Virus record (IMG/VR): IMGVR_UViG_3300031227_011000
Span: 1-24,147 of that record
DNA from: a virus
DNA length: 24,147 bases
Reading direction: 5' to 3' (one strand)
In this document: in pieces, positions 1-6,511 of the stretch
Numbering within the stretch: position 1 is the stretch's first letter
Layout: every line of letters starts with the position of its first letter
Notes under the pieces: model-generated
Database searches by the model: none
What the model was told of the DNA's origin: nothing
What the model saw: only the letters and a program-made list of their open reading frames with translations
Translations under genes and position numbers: made by a program

Positions 1-830
1 TCACAAGCTTCATTAGCAGACAGCCATAATTCCCCACAAGGATTGACACTGACCAAGTCCCTACAATACCAAACATTATTCATCTCGTTTGCGTAATGAC
101 TATTCAAAATTCCTGGCTCCGCACTATCTAGCATATTACTAACAAGCCTATCCCAAAGCCTTTTGGCAGGGATGCTCTTAACAACCTTGCCTTGCCAAAC
201 CAAATCCCATTTTTTATTATTTCTAACCGCATCGATGAATTCATCTTGTTTGCCATGTGGGATCATAACGGAAACATTCGCGTTATTCAGCTCTTTTAAG
301 TCTAATTTTTTATCCAGGAATTCTTCTATGTCAGGGTGATCTAAATTTAAGTCAAACATCAGAGCAACGCGTCTACCGCCCCCTGCTTTTATAACCTCAC
401 CAGCGGCATTCACTATTGACATAAGCGAAACAGAGCCCGTTGAGGAGCCCCCAGTGCCCTTTATTGGGGTTCCCCGTGGACGAACTGCGGAAAAATTAAT
501 TCCTACGCCCCCACCCATACCAGAAATCACAATCATATCCGAAACAGTTTTTCCCCAACCTTCCCTGCTGTCTTCAGTTGGGATAACAAAACAATTAAAA
601 AGCGCGGCCTTAGGACGACCAGCTCCATACCAGATTCTTCCTGCTGGCATAAATTTATTTTCAATCAACATCGAAAGAAATCTATTCTTCCACTTTTCTG
701 CTAATTCTGGACTTTCTGCCAAAGAAACCTGTCTGGCCACTCTCTTACAAGCCTTTCCCCACGTTTCTTCTGGAGTCAATGAATACCGTTTTTGAAAAAT
801 CTCTAACCCTGGTCCGACTGGTTCAAACAT
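1..830 (-). CDS. nrdJ: Class II (adenosylcobalamin-dependent) ribonucleoside reductase, N-terminal part, cut by window edge
   Basis: This gene encodes the N-terminal 276 residues of a vitamin B12-dependent ribonucleotide reductase, which makes deoxyribonucleotides for phage DNA synthesis. Visible landmarks are FMPAGRIWYGAG (about 60-71), NCFVIP with Cys80 as the likely first redox cysteine, GMGGGVGINFS (104-114), RPRGTPIKG, the RRVALMFDL...DHPDIEEF stretch, and NPCGE at 263-267, whose Asn, Cys and Glu match the catalytic trio carrying the thiyl radical. The frame is still open at base 1, ending at NEAC. The ATG at 828-830 is preceded by AAAAGGAGAT and matches the usual start of the core; no ATP-cone precedes it. 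The start overlaps the upstream 110-aa ORF by 28 bases. Class II rather than class I is inferred from the GGGVGINFS and NCFVI context; the C-terminal half is not visible. Confidence 0.9.
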   Translation of the reverse strand, partial: MFEPVGPGLEIFQKRYSLTPEETWGKACKRVARQVSLAESPELAEKWKNRFLSMLIENKFMPAGRIWYGAGRPKAALFNCFVIPTEDSREGWGKTVSDMIVISGMGGGVGINFSAVRPRGTPIKGTGGSSTGSVSLMSIVNAAGEVIKAGGGRRVALMFDLNLDHPDIEEFLDKKLDLKELNNANVSVMIPHGKQDEFIDAVRNNKKWDLVWQGKVVKSIPAKRLWDRLVSNMLDSAEPGILNSHYANEMNNVWYCRDLVSVNPCGELWLSANEAC

Positions 831-1135
831 CCAAATCTCCTTTTAATATTATGCCAAATTCGCTTAATCCACACCTTTATTATTTTTCTATAAAATGAAA
901 AAGGGAGAGTCCCCAAAATATCGGGATCAGTCGCCATTTTCAAAGCCAATTGCTCTAAGACATGTATTTGGGCCAAGGGAAGTTGCGTAACAACCTTTGA
1001 TCCATCAAGAAGGTCTTCTGTTTCTACGTCAACTGGGGTAGAAGTAATCGTCTCCTTGACCTGTTGATCAAATTGATCATACATTTTTTCATCTCTTTCC
1101 CTAACAACTTCCGCAGGCTCAAGAACAAATGGCAT
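803..1135 (-). CDS. Hypothetical protein, 110 aa, between chaperonin and ribonucleotide reductase
   Basis: I do not recognise a family. The N-terminal half is acidic and polar (MPFVLEPAEVV, several Asp and Glu). The C-terminal third is basic and aromatic (FYRKIIKVWIKRIW then KRRF), which could form an amphipathic helix that contacts nucleic acid or membrane; this is inference only. There is no signal peptide or clear membrane segment. The start ATG follows AAGGGGGTTTT, an RBS that overlaps the stop codon of the upstream chaperonin gene, so translation of the two is probably coupled. Its 3' end overlaps the reductase start by 28 bases. The gene therefore sits tightly inside the chaperonin-reductase transcription unit, which suggests co-expression but not function. 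Confidence 0.7.
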   Translation of the reverse strand: MPFVLEPAEVVRERDEKMYDQFDQQVKETITSTPVDVETEDLLDGSKVVTQLPLAQIHVLEQLALKMATDPDILGTLPFSFYRKIIKVWIKRIWHNIKRRFGCLNQSDQG

Positions 1136-1144
1136 AAAACCCCC

Positions 1145-2809
1145 TTACAAAGTAGCGATATCCCTCTTCTGTGCCGTCTTGTCGTGGCTAACAACCCCGC
1201 CACAAATCAACATCTGGCAAGCAATTGAAGAAGCGTTAATTAATGCGCAACGGACAACCTTCAACGGATCGACAATCCCATATTCCAACATGTTTTTAAC
1301 ATATTGCTTTTGCTTTACGTCATAACCGAAACCGATACCATCTTTATTTTTAGTTTTTATTTTTTCTAAAATCACGTCACAGGATAGCCCCGCATTATTT
1401 AGAATTTGGGCAATGGGATATTGTAAGATATCTTGAAACATTTTTTGAACAAAAGAGTTTCCGTCTAAAAACCTTGAAACATATAACAAGGCACAGCCGC
1501 CACCTGGCAAAATGCCTTCTTCTATTGCGGCCCTAGTAGCGTTATAAGAATCTTCAACGCGGGCCTTTTTTTCATCGGCCTCTAATTTTGTTCTGCCGCC
1601 AACATTGATGCTGACAACTCCACCAGTTATTTTACCAATCCTAGTTCTAACAAAATCAGCATCCCATTCGCTCTCAGCACCCTTGACCTGAGCCTTTAAA
1701 ACGTCAATATATTTTTCTTTGTCTTCATCCGTACCATGACCATTGTAAATCGTGGATTGGTATTGCTCTAAGATCAACTTATCACAAGAACCAAAAATGT
1801 TTTCAGTTTGGCCCTCTTCACTAAGAATTTTTTGGAATGCTTGGGGGAGACCGTCAACAACCTCACCTCCACAATATACTGCTAAGTCTTTTAGAATTAA
1901 AGGCCGAGAAGAGTTGGGCGAGCCAAGTACTGGTGTTTTAAGCAGAAACATCGGAGCCCCTCTTTGCCTATTAGCCACAACAAAATTAATCAAACTCCCA
2001 CTGAACTCATTCGCAACGATCACCATAGAAGGTGGCCACTTCTCCCCTTTCCCAGTGTACTCTATTAAAAACGAAGCAAAATCATTGACATCGGACAAGT
2101 TCCCGTTGTAAAAAATCATCTTAGGTGCTTCTAAAATAGAAGAATGTTTTTCAGGGTGAGTAATAAACGTAGTCCCCAAAGTCCCAAACTTATGAAAGCC
2201 GGTGTCCAATTTATACCCGTCCAAATGATGAACCTCTAAAAAAGCACTGATACCGTCATCGATCTTGACAAAGCCGTCTTGCCCAGCCCGATCAATCGCC
2301 TCTACCACGCAATTTGCAACTTCTTCGTCGTTATTGGAAGAAATCAAAGCCACATGTTTTTGTTGTTCTTTTGTTTTAACGGGCTCCGAAATGCTCCCCA
2401 ACTCTTCAACGATTAACTTAGTGGCCTCTTGAATTTGAGAAACAACCTCTTGAGGCTTAATGGCGTCCATCTTGATTAATTTCAACCCCTCTTTTATCAG
2501 GGCTTCCGTCAAAACAATTGCCGTAGTAGTGCCATCCCCAGCTTGTTCGTTTGTTTTTCTCGCCGACTCTTTGATTGAATGAATGATTGTGTTTATGCTC
2601 TGACTTTCAACACTAATACTATCCGCAACGGTCACACCATCTTTTGTGTTGAGGGGAGGAGCATTTTCTATTTGGAGAAGGATCGGCAATCCTTCTGGGC
2701 CCAAAGTTCTTTTCACAGGAGTTGCTAATAAATCAATTGCCTTCAAGATAAGCTCTCTTGATTCCTCTAACCCATTGATTTCCTTATAATAATTACTTGT
2801 TTCGCTCAT
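1145..2809 (-). CDS. groEL: Phage-encoded GroEL-like (type I) chaperonin, 554 aa
   Basis: This is an ATP-dependent folding chaperone of the Hsp60 family, probably for phage or host proteins during infection. Nucleotide-site motifs are intact: LGPEG at 36-40, TKDGVTV at 55-61 (D57 equals E. coli D52), AGDGTTTA at 90-97 (D92 equals D87), and VEDSYNATRA with D420 equal to catalytic D398, followed by EEGILPGGG and GIVDPLKVVRCAL. The length is close to E. coli GroEL (548 aa). The apical domain (about 195-390) is very divergent. At the ring interface, PIAQILNNAGLS replaces PLRQIVLNCGEE, so R452 becomes Ala and E461 becomes Ser. The C-terminal GGM repeat tail is absent (ends RDIATL). The ATG follows AGGAGGAAGA. 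Phage chaperonins of this kind are known from Pseudomonas phages EL and OBP. No GroES gene is in the window. Confidence 0.95.
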   Translation of the reverse strand: MSETSNYYKEINGLEESRELILKAIDLLATPVKRTLGPEGLPILLQIENAPPLNTKDGVTVADSISVESQSINTIIHSIKESARKTNEQAGDGTTTAIVLTEALIKEGLKLIKMDAIKPQEVVSQIQEATKLIVEELGSISEPVKTKEQQKHVALISSNNDEEVANCVVEAIDRAGQDGFVKIDDGISAFLEVHHLDGYKLDTGFHKFGTLGTTFITHPEKHSSILEAPKMIFYNGNLSDVNDFASFLIEYTGKGEKWPPSMVIVANEFSGSLINFVVANRQRGAPMFLLKTPVLGSPNSSRPLILKDLAVYCGGEVVDGLPQAFQKILSEEGQTENIFGSCDKLILEQYQSTIYNGHGTDEDKEKYIDVLKAQVKGAESEWDADFVRTRIGKITGGVVSINVGGRTKLEADEKKARVEDSYNATRAAIEEGILPGGGCALLYVSRFLDGNSFVQKMFQDILQYPIAQILNNAGLSCDVILEKIKTKNKDGIGFGYDVKQKQYVKNMLEYGIVDPLKVVRCALINASSIACQMLICGGVVSHDKTAQKRDIATL

Positions 2810-2836
2810 TCTTCCTCCTATTTCTTATTTTTTTTG

Positions 2837-2909
2837 CGGGAACACAAGGACTTAAACCCTGACTAATGGTTTTGGAGACCATCGTGCTACCAAATTACAC
2901 CATGCTCCC
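2837..2909 (-). tRNA. tRNA-Trp (anticodon CCA)
   Basis: The minus strand folds into a complete cloverleaf. The acceptor stem is GGGAGCA with TGTTCCC (one G-T pair), the D stem GTGT/GCAC with loop AATTTGGTA, the anticodon stem ATGGT/ACCAT with loop CTCCAAA giving anticodon CCA at 34-36, a four-base variable loop, and the T stem CAGGG/CCTTG (one G-T pair) with loop TTTAAGT. The discriminator base is G, as is usual for bacterial tRNA-Trp. The full 3' CCA is not encoded (next bases are CAA), so it would be added after transcription. The T loop has T where C56 is nearly invariant, which is odd. The tRNA starts one base after the stop codon of the upstream ORF and lies about 27 bases before the chaperonin start, inside a protein-coding transcription unit. 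Confidence 0.92.
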
Positions 2910-2910
2910 C

Positions 2911-3195
2911 TTAACCTTCCTCTACTTTTGGCCTAATAACCTTGGCACCGTATTCTTTTTCTATATCTTGTATCTCTTCCTCACTCATATCTTTGAGGGT
3001 CCTAACTGGAGAAGAATATTTATGCAGATTCACGTATTCGATTACGCTTTGAACGACATAATCATCCCAATTTCCCGAAGACAAGCTTTTAACAGTTAGA
3101 AATTCTAAATTTTCTTGCATTTCGTTTGTCTCTTCTCTGTCAAAAATTTCTTTATCAATCACTTCAATTCCCTTTTTACTATAAATCCAACTCAA
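2911..3195 (-). CDS. Hypothetical protein, up to 94 aa, non-ATG start
   Basis: I do not recognise a family. The protein is acidic and predicted soluble, with KDMSEEEIQDIEKEYGAK near the C-terminus that looks like a charged helix. There is no ATG near the 5' end. The upstream limit is an in-frame TGA two codons before a TTG at 3193-3195, which has AGGGG about 8 bases upstream. A GTG at residue 12 with AAGGG before it is an equally good start and would give about 83 aa. It is the first gene of the leftward unit after the divergent intergenic region, and its stop codon lies directly against the tRNA-Trp gene. Confidence 0.6.
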   Translation of the reverse strand: MSWIYSKKGIEVIDKEIFDREETNEMQENLEFLTVKSLSSGNWDDYVVQSVIEYVNLHKYSSPVRTLKDMSEEEIQDIEKEYGAKVIRPKVEEG

Positions 3196-3383
3196 AAATC
3201 AACCCCTATTTTTATAATTCCCTTATAATTATAATTATAAGGATCAGTGGCACTATATATAGCGTCATATATTCAATAGTATTCATTGTATAATATTAAG
3301 GGTTTACTTTATTATATTTTTTATATATATTCTTTTATATAAGATAATTAAATATAATAATAAAAAAAAGAATAAATAAAAGA
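3196..3383. promoter_or_regulatory. AT-rich divergent intergenic region, probable promoters both ways
   Basis: This 188-base gap separates the leftward chaperonin-reductase unit from the rightward helicase gene, so it should contain promoters for both. Rightward candidates are TTTACT (3303-3308), 17 bases, TATATT (3326-3331), and a lone TATAAT at 3289-3294 without a convincing -35. Leftward, the palindrome at 3221-3242 contains TATAAT boxes but no good -35 at the right distance. The DNA is so AT-rich that chance matches are expected, so the individual boxes are weak evidence. The region-level assignment rests mainly on gene orientation. Confidence 0.45.
3221..3242. repeat. Perfect 22-bp palindrome in the divergent region
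   Basis: The sequence CCTTATAATTA is followed immediately by its exact reverse complement. It lies about 26 bases upstream of the leftward start codon and 140 bases upstream of the helicase start. It could be a binding site for a dimeric regulator or part of a promoter, since it contains TATAAT on both strands. As RNA it would form a hairpin with little or no loop. There is no evidence for a particular binding protein. Confidence 0.6.
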
Positions 3384-4868
3384 ATGATATTAGAAATAAA
3401 TAATAGTATTACTAAAATAAAAGAAATAGATTCTTATATAAATAAGAATATAGATGATTTGCTTTCCTATAAAAAACAAGATGCTTATTTTTTAAAAAAT
3501 ACTCTTATTAAGAAATGGCATATGTCTAGGGATATTTGTAGTAAGATTGGTTTTGATTCTTTCAAGTCTCAATATCCTAGTCTAGTTTGGCTATCTAAAA
3601 TAAGCTGGGAAGCTCTACAAATTTTCATTGAAAAAAATTCTAATATAAGATTATTTAACAAAAAAAACAATTCCTTCCCAACTGGATTATTAGACCTTGT
3701 CACAGATTACTTTTCAGATCAGAATCTTGAATTCGAAAAAAGAGATTTAAGAGAGCCCCCAAAAACAAGAAAAGTATACCGTAAATTAAAACAACAACCC
3801 CCATTAAGATATTATCAACAAGAAATTATACAAAAATGCCTTGAAAACCCAAGGGGAATCATAGAGGCCGCTACTGGTACAGGAAAAACAAATTGTATTA
3901 TAGAACTTATCTATCAATTAAAAAATAATGCTTTAATTATAGTCCCTTCTTCTACAATCCTTTCTCAATTTTATGATATTTTAATCAAAGTTTTTGGTAA
4001 AAAACACATAGGGATTATCACTGGTAACAAAAAACAACTTGATAAACCTATCTCAATAGCGACCTACCAGTCTTTGCCCAATATTGATAAAACCTGGTTT
4101 TCGAAAATAGATACTTTGATCGTGGACGAAGCCCATCACGGAGCCTGTGATACCCTGGTGGATCTTAATTCAGAAGCCTTCAATGATATTTATTATCGTT
4201 ATTATTTTTCTGGGACCGCCTATAGGAATGATGGGACCGACATGTCTCTTCAATCTGTGATTTCTAATAAGTTTTTGTATAAGTATTCAGCCCTCAAAGG
4301 AATAGAAGAAAAATATCTGGTTCCCGTTTATTTTTTGATTTACGATTTTTACCACGAAGCCCAAAGGTATACTTGGCAAAAAGAGCTAAGTGATTTAATC
4401 GTAAAGAATGAAAAATACAACGACATGATAGTGGAAAAAGCAAAAATTTTGGATGGCAAAGGAGTTGGCACAATCATTTTTGTCGATCAAATCCAACATG
4501 GCCAATACTTGGAGAAAAGGATCCCCAATAGCAAATTTGCCAACGGAACGGAAAAAAGAGCAATAAATTCTAAAACAATAGAAGACTTCAATAAAGGAAA
4601 ATTTAATATCCTAATCGGCACGAGCGTGCTTGGAGAGGGCGTTGATACAGTTAGGGCCTCCGTAGGCATCATGGCAGGTGGTGGCAAGGCTAAGTCAAGC
4701 GTTATGCAACGCATAGGGAGGCTTTTAAGGCCGTTCCCTGGCAAGAAAGAGGCAGTGGTCTTTGACTTCACTCATCAAAACAGCAAATACTTGAGACAGC
4801 ATTACATAGAGAGATCAAAGATTTACGAAGAATTTGGTAAAGAAAAAATCAAAATCATTAAAGAATAA
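3384..4868 (+). CDS. Superfamily II DNA/RNA helicase, UvsW-like, 494 aa
   Basis: This is an ATP-dependent nucleic-acid motor with the complete SF2 motif set: LRYYQQEII (141-149, Q-like), ATGTGKT Walker A (163-169), IVPSS (186-190, Ia), IATYQSL (225-231), DEAH (248-251), SGTA (276-279, III), IGTSVLGEGVD (411-421, V) and QRIGRLLRP (442-450, VI). The layout and length are like T4 UvsW and the XPB/RAD25 group, which remodel recombination intermediates and stalled forks. Residues 1-135 are lysine- and asparagine-rich and not recognised; they may be a substrate-binding domain. The ATG is preceded only by an A-rich tract with AAAAGA, a weaker RBS than at the other genes. It is the only plus-strand gene and its first third is visibly more AT-rich than the rest. 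The exact function (branch migration or other) is inferred. Confidence 0.92.
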   Translation: MILEINNSITKIKEIDSYINKNIDDLLSYKKQDAYFLKNTLIKKWHMSRDICSKIGFDSFKSQYPSLVWLSKISWEALQIFIEKNSNIRLFNKKNNSFPTGLLDLVTDYFSDQNLEFEKRDLREPPKTRKVYRKLKQQPPLRYYQQEIIQKCLENPRGIIEAATGTGKTNCIIELIYQLKNNALIIVPSSTILSQFYDILIKVFGKKHIGIITGNKKQLDKPISIATYQSLPNIDKTWFSKIDTLIVDEAHHGACDTLVDLNSEAFNDIYYRYYFSGTAYRNDGTDMSLQSVISNKFLYKYSALKGIEEKYLVPVYFLIYDFYHEAQRYTWQKELSDLIVKNEKYNDMIVEKAKILDGKGVGTIIFVDQIQHGQYLEKRIPNSKFANGTEKRAINSKTIEDFNKGKFNILIGTSVLGEGVDTVRASVGIMAGGGKAKSSVMQRIGRLLRPFPGKKEAVVFDFTHQNSKYLRQHYIERSKIYEEFGKEKIKIIKE

Positions 4869-4873
4869 AAAAA

Positions 4874-4911
4874 CGGCCCTTATCTGAGTGTTTAAAAACA
4901 AATAAGGGCCG
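4874..4911. terminator. Hairpin terminator between the converging helicase gene and tail operon
   Basis: CGGCCCTTAT (4874-4883) pairs perfectly with ATAAGGGCCG (4902-4911) around an 18-base loop. On the minus strand the stem is followed by seven U, the classic intrinsic-terminator pattern, so it should end the late tail operon after the holin-like gene. On the plus strand the stem lies 6 bases after the helicase stop and is followed by an interrupted T-rich stretch (AATTCTTTTCTTATTT), so termination in that direction is probably weaker. Confidence 0.85.
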
Positions 4912-4938
4912 AAGCGTAATTCTTTTCTTATTTGAACT

Positions 4939-5193
4939 CTATTTTTTAACGCTTTTCTTCACGTCATAGGCACCCATCGACACACCACCAATGGTAAGTC
5001 CCATAAGGACTGTGTTCAAGACAGGGGCACCCTGGACAGCGGCATAAATTCCACCAGCAATTGCGGGCAGACCCAATGCGATCAATGGTAACCATTTAGT
5101 GGGAACCCATTTTTTGACGAAGCCAATGATAAAATTGACTGCCACCATTACTACGCCACCCTGTAGGTATACATTTTGGATTATTTCTTCCAT
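4939..5193 (-). CDS. Holin-like small membrane protein, 84 aa
   Basis: This is a small hydrophobic protein with likely membrane segments at about 12-27 (VVMVAVNFIIGFV), 34-52 (WLPLIALGLPAIAGGIYAA) and 59-76 (TVLMGLTIGGVSMGAY), a basic linker KKWVPTKW and a basic tail DVKKSVKK. Size, topology and charged tail fit a phage holin, which forms pores in the inner membrane to release endolysin. It is the last gene of the late operon, just before the terminator, a frequent place for lysis genes. No endolysin is adjacent, so holin remains a context call; a small structural membrane protein is the alternative. The ATG follows AAAAGGAGAAATAAA. Confidence 0.6.
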   Translation of the reverse strand: MEEIIQNVYLQGGVVMVAVNFIIGFVKKWVPTKWLPLIALGLPAIAGGIYAAVQGAPVLNTVLMGLTIGGVSMGAYDVKKSVKK

Positions 5194-5194
5194 T

Positions 5195-5560
5195 TTATTT
5201 CTCCTTTTCTATGTTTGTATTATTCTTTTCTGTCAATTCGGAGTTGCGCAATTCTACTATTTTTGTAAAAGAATCGTCATAAACCAAACTCTCTATACTT
5301 GTGATAGGTATTGTTTCTAATTTGTTATCTTTTGTCCAAAATTCAAAATATGGAACGGGGTTGATTCCAACAAACTCTGACACCACTTCTTTCTTTTTTG
5401 TTTTTTCGTTTTCAATAGCTATAGTATTATAAAGTTTGTCAATTAATCTATGAGAAGCGCATTCTATTGTTTTTGTTTTCCCTGAAACAAAAGTGACTAT
5501 TACCTTATAATCATCTGGTAAGTCAGGGTTCTCCTTCCTAAGACCATAATTTTTTATCAT
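5195..5560 (-). CDS. Hypothetical protein, 121 aa, late operon
   Basis: I do not recognise a family. The first 105 residues look like a small alternating beta-strand domain (YKVIVTFVSGKTKTI, PYFEFWTKDNKLETIPITSIESLVY), and the C-terminal 20 residues are highly charged (NSELTEKNNTNIEKEK). There is no signal peptide or membrane segment. The ATG has a strong AGGAGG site 5 bases upstream. It lies between the tail collar gene and the holin-like gene, one base from the latter, so it is a late gene, possibly tail or lysis associated. Confidence 0.7.
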   Translation of the reverse strand: MIKNYGLRKENPDLPDDYKVIVTFVSGKTKTIECASHRLIDKLYNTIAIENEKTKKKEVVSEFVGINPVPYFEFWTKDNKLETIPITSIESLVYDDSFTKIVELRNSELTEKNNTNIEKEK

Positions 5561-5576
5561 TTTTCCTCCTTTTTTT

Positions 5577-6497
5577 TTATTTATATCTTATAAACATACG
5601 AACTTGTGCTGATCTAGGTTGAATTGACTGTGTTGCCGACCCCGCTGCCCCTGTCGCCCCTGTTCCACCCATACCAGTTGCCGCGCTACCCGCGCCTGTT
5701 GACCCTGTTCCCCCCGCGCCAGTCGTCGCGCTACCCGCGCCAGTAGCTCCTGTTCCAGCAGCAGCAGTTGATCCTGCAACGACTGTAGCGTTAGTAATTC
5801 CAGTTGGTACTACGGGCTTATTACCCCCAGAATCATCTCTGTATGATGCATTCCAAGCAGTAGCAGAAGTTGATTGGAGATAAATACCATCTGTGGGATC
5901 AGTCGCTGGATTGTTCATAAATACACGAGCAACCAATGATCCAGCACCATGGGCATGGTTTGGACCTGTATGGGTATGGCTTCCTCCAGCATGACTATGG
6001 TTTGGACCTGTATGAGTATGGCTTCCTCCAGCATGACTATGGTTTGGACCTGTATGAGTATGGCTGATATTTATTTGATGCGAAGCATTACCAGCAAGTG
6101 CCATAGCCCCAGCACCACCAATATCTGCACCACCGTCAGTTCCGTAACCAACTAAATATCTGCCCGACATATCTTTAATTGTTTGCCCATTGATAGGACT
6201 GTCTAAATCTGCTATTACGGACCCATCACATATTTGCCAATAATTATTGTCCGGGAAAGAAAGAGTTGCATTAAAATCATCAAAAGCAATGTAGGTTCCT
6301 ACTGGAATTATTAAAGCCAAAGCCGCATCTAGCTTCCCAATAGCCACCGTCAAGTCGTCTCCATTCGTAATATAAATTGTTGAAGAATATGTTGGGGTGC
6401 TATCGCTTGGATCAGGAGAGCCCATATATGCCAAGGTCTCATCTGTTAATGGCTGGGTAAGCTCCCCAGACTCTCCACTATCTAATCTCATTGCCAT
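5577..6497 (-). CDS. Tail collar / tail fibre tip protein with histidine repeats, 306 aa
   Basis: This is a probable receptor-contacting tail fibre or short appendage. Residues 65-120 match the phage tail collar pattern: IPVGTYIAF, FPDNNYWQICDGS, then the GQTIKDMSGRYLVGYG segment. Residues 140-184 are a histidine repeat built on SHTHTGPNHSHAGG, in the style of the metal-binding HxH motifs of T4 fibre tips. Residues 237-288 are low-complexity Gly, Ala and Thr, and the C-terminus SIQPRSAQVRMFIRYK is typical of collar-domain proteins, which often end QPRS..V...IK. The N-terminal 45 residues probably attach to the baseplate. The ATG follows TTAAGGAGAAA. Family assignment is from remembered motifs; host receptor and metal binding are inferred. 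Confidence 0.85.
   Translation of the reverse strand: MAMRLDSGESGELTQPLTDETLAYMGSPDPSDSTPTYSSTIYITNGDDLTVAIGKLDAALALIIPVGTYIAFDDFNATLSFPDNNYWQICDGSVIADLDSPINGQTIKDMSGRYLVGYGTDGGADIGGAGAMALAGNASHQINISHTHTGPNHSHAGGSHTHTGPNHSHAGGSHTHTGPNHAHGAGSLVARVFMNNPATDPTDGIYLQSTSATAWNASYRDDSGGNKPVVPTGITNATVVAGSTAAAGTGATGAGSATTGAGGTGSTGAGSAATGMGGTGATGAAGSATQSIQPRSAQVRMFIRYK
5957..6065 (-). repeat. 42-bp tandem repeat encoding the HTHTGPNHSHAGGS unit
   Basis: The plus-strand unit begins GGTTTGGACCTGTATG and recurs at 5957, 5999 and 6041, an exact 42-base period, with only one base difference between the first two full copies (TATGGGTATGG against TATGAGTATGG). The third copy is partial and a degenerate half unit precedes the first. 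Each unit encodes 14 residues of the tail collar protein. Near-identity at the DNA level implies recent duplication and potential copy-number variation. Confidence 0.9.
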
Positions 6498-6511
6498 ATT
6501 ATATTTTCTCC

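Noticed and set aside
454-795. Plus-strand 113-aa open frame
   Set aside because: It lies wholly opposite the ribonucleotide reductase frame, whose motifs are convincing, and the frame has no RBS or family resemblance.
3221-3242. Palindrome as an intrinsic terminator
   Set aside because: It lies upstream of both divergent genes, has no GC-rich stem and no U-run, so a terminator role is unlikely.
5588-5779. Minus-strand 63-aa frame rich in Gln, Leu and Arg within the collar gene
   Set aside because: It is a shifted reading of the Gly-Ala-Thr repeat of the collar protein and has no independent start signal.
5957-6065. CRISPR-like array suggested by regular repeats
   Set aside because: The repeats are contiguous 42-bp units without unique spacers and encode the histidine repeat of the collar protein.
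5577-6497. Diversity-generating retroelement target in the tail tip gene
   Set aside because: No reverse transcriptase or template repeat is in the window and the C-terminus is a collar fold rather than a C-type lectin pattern.
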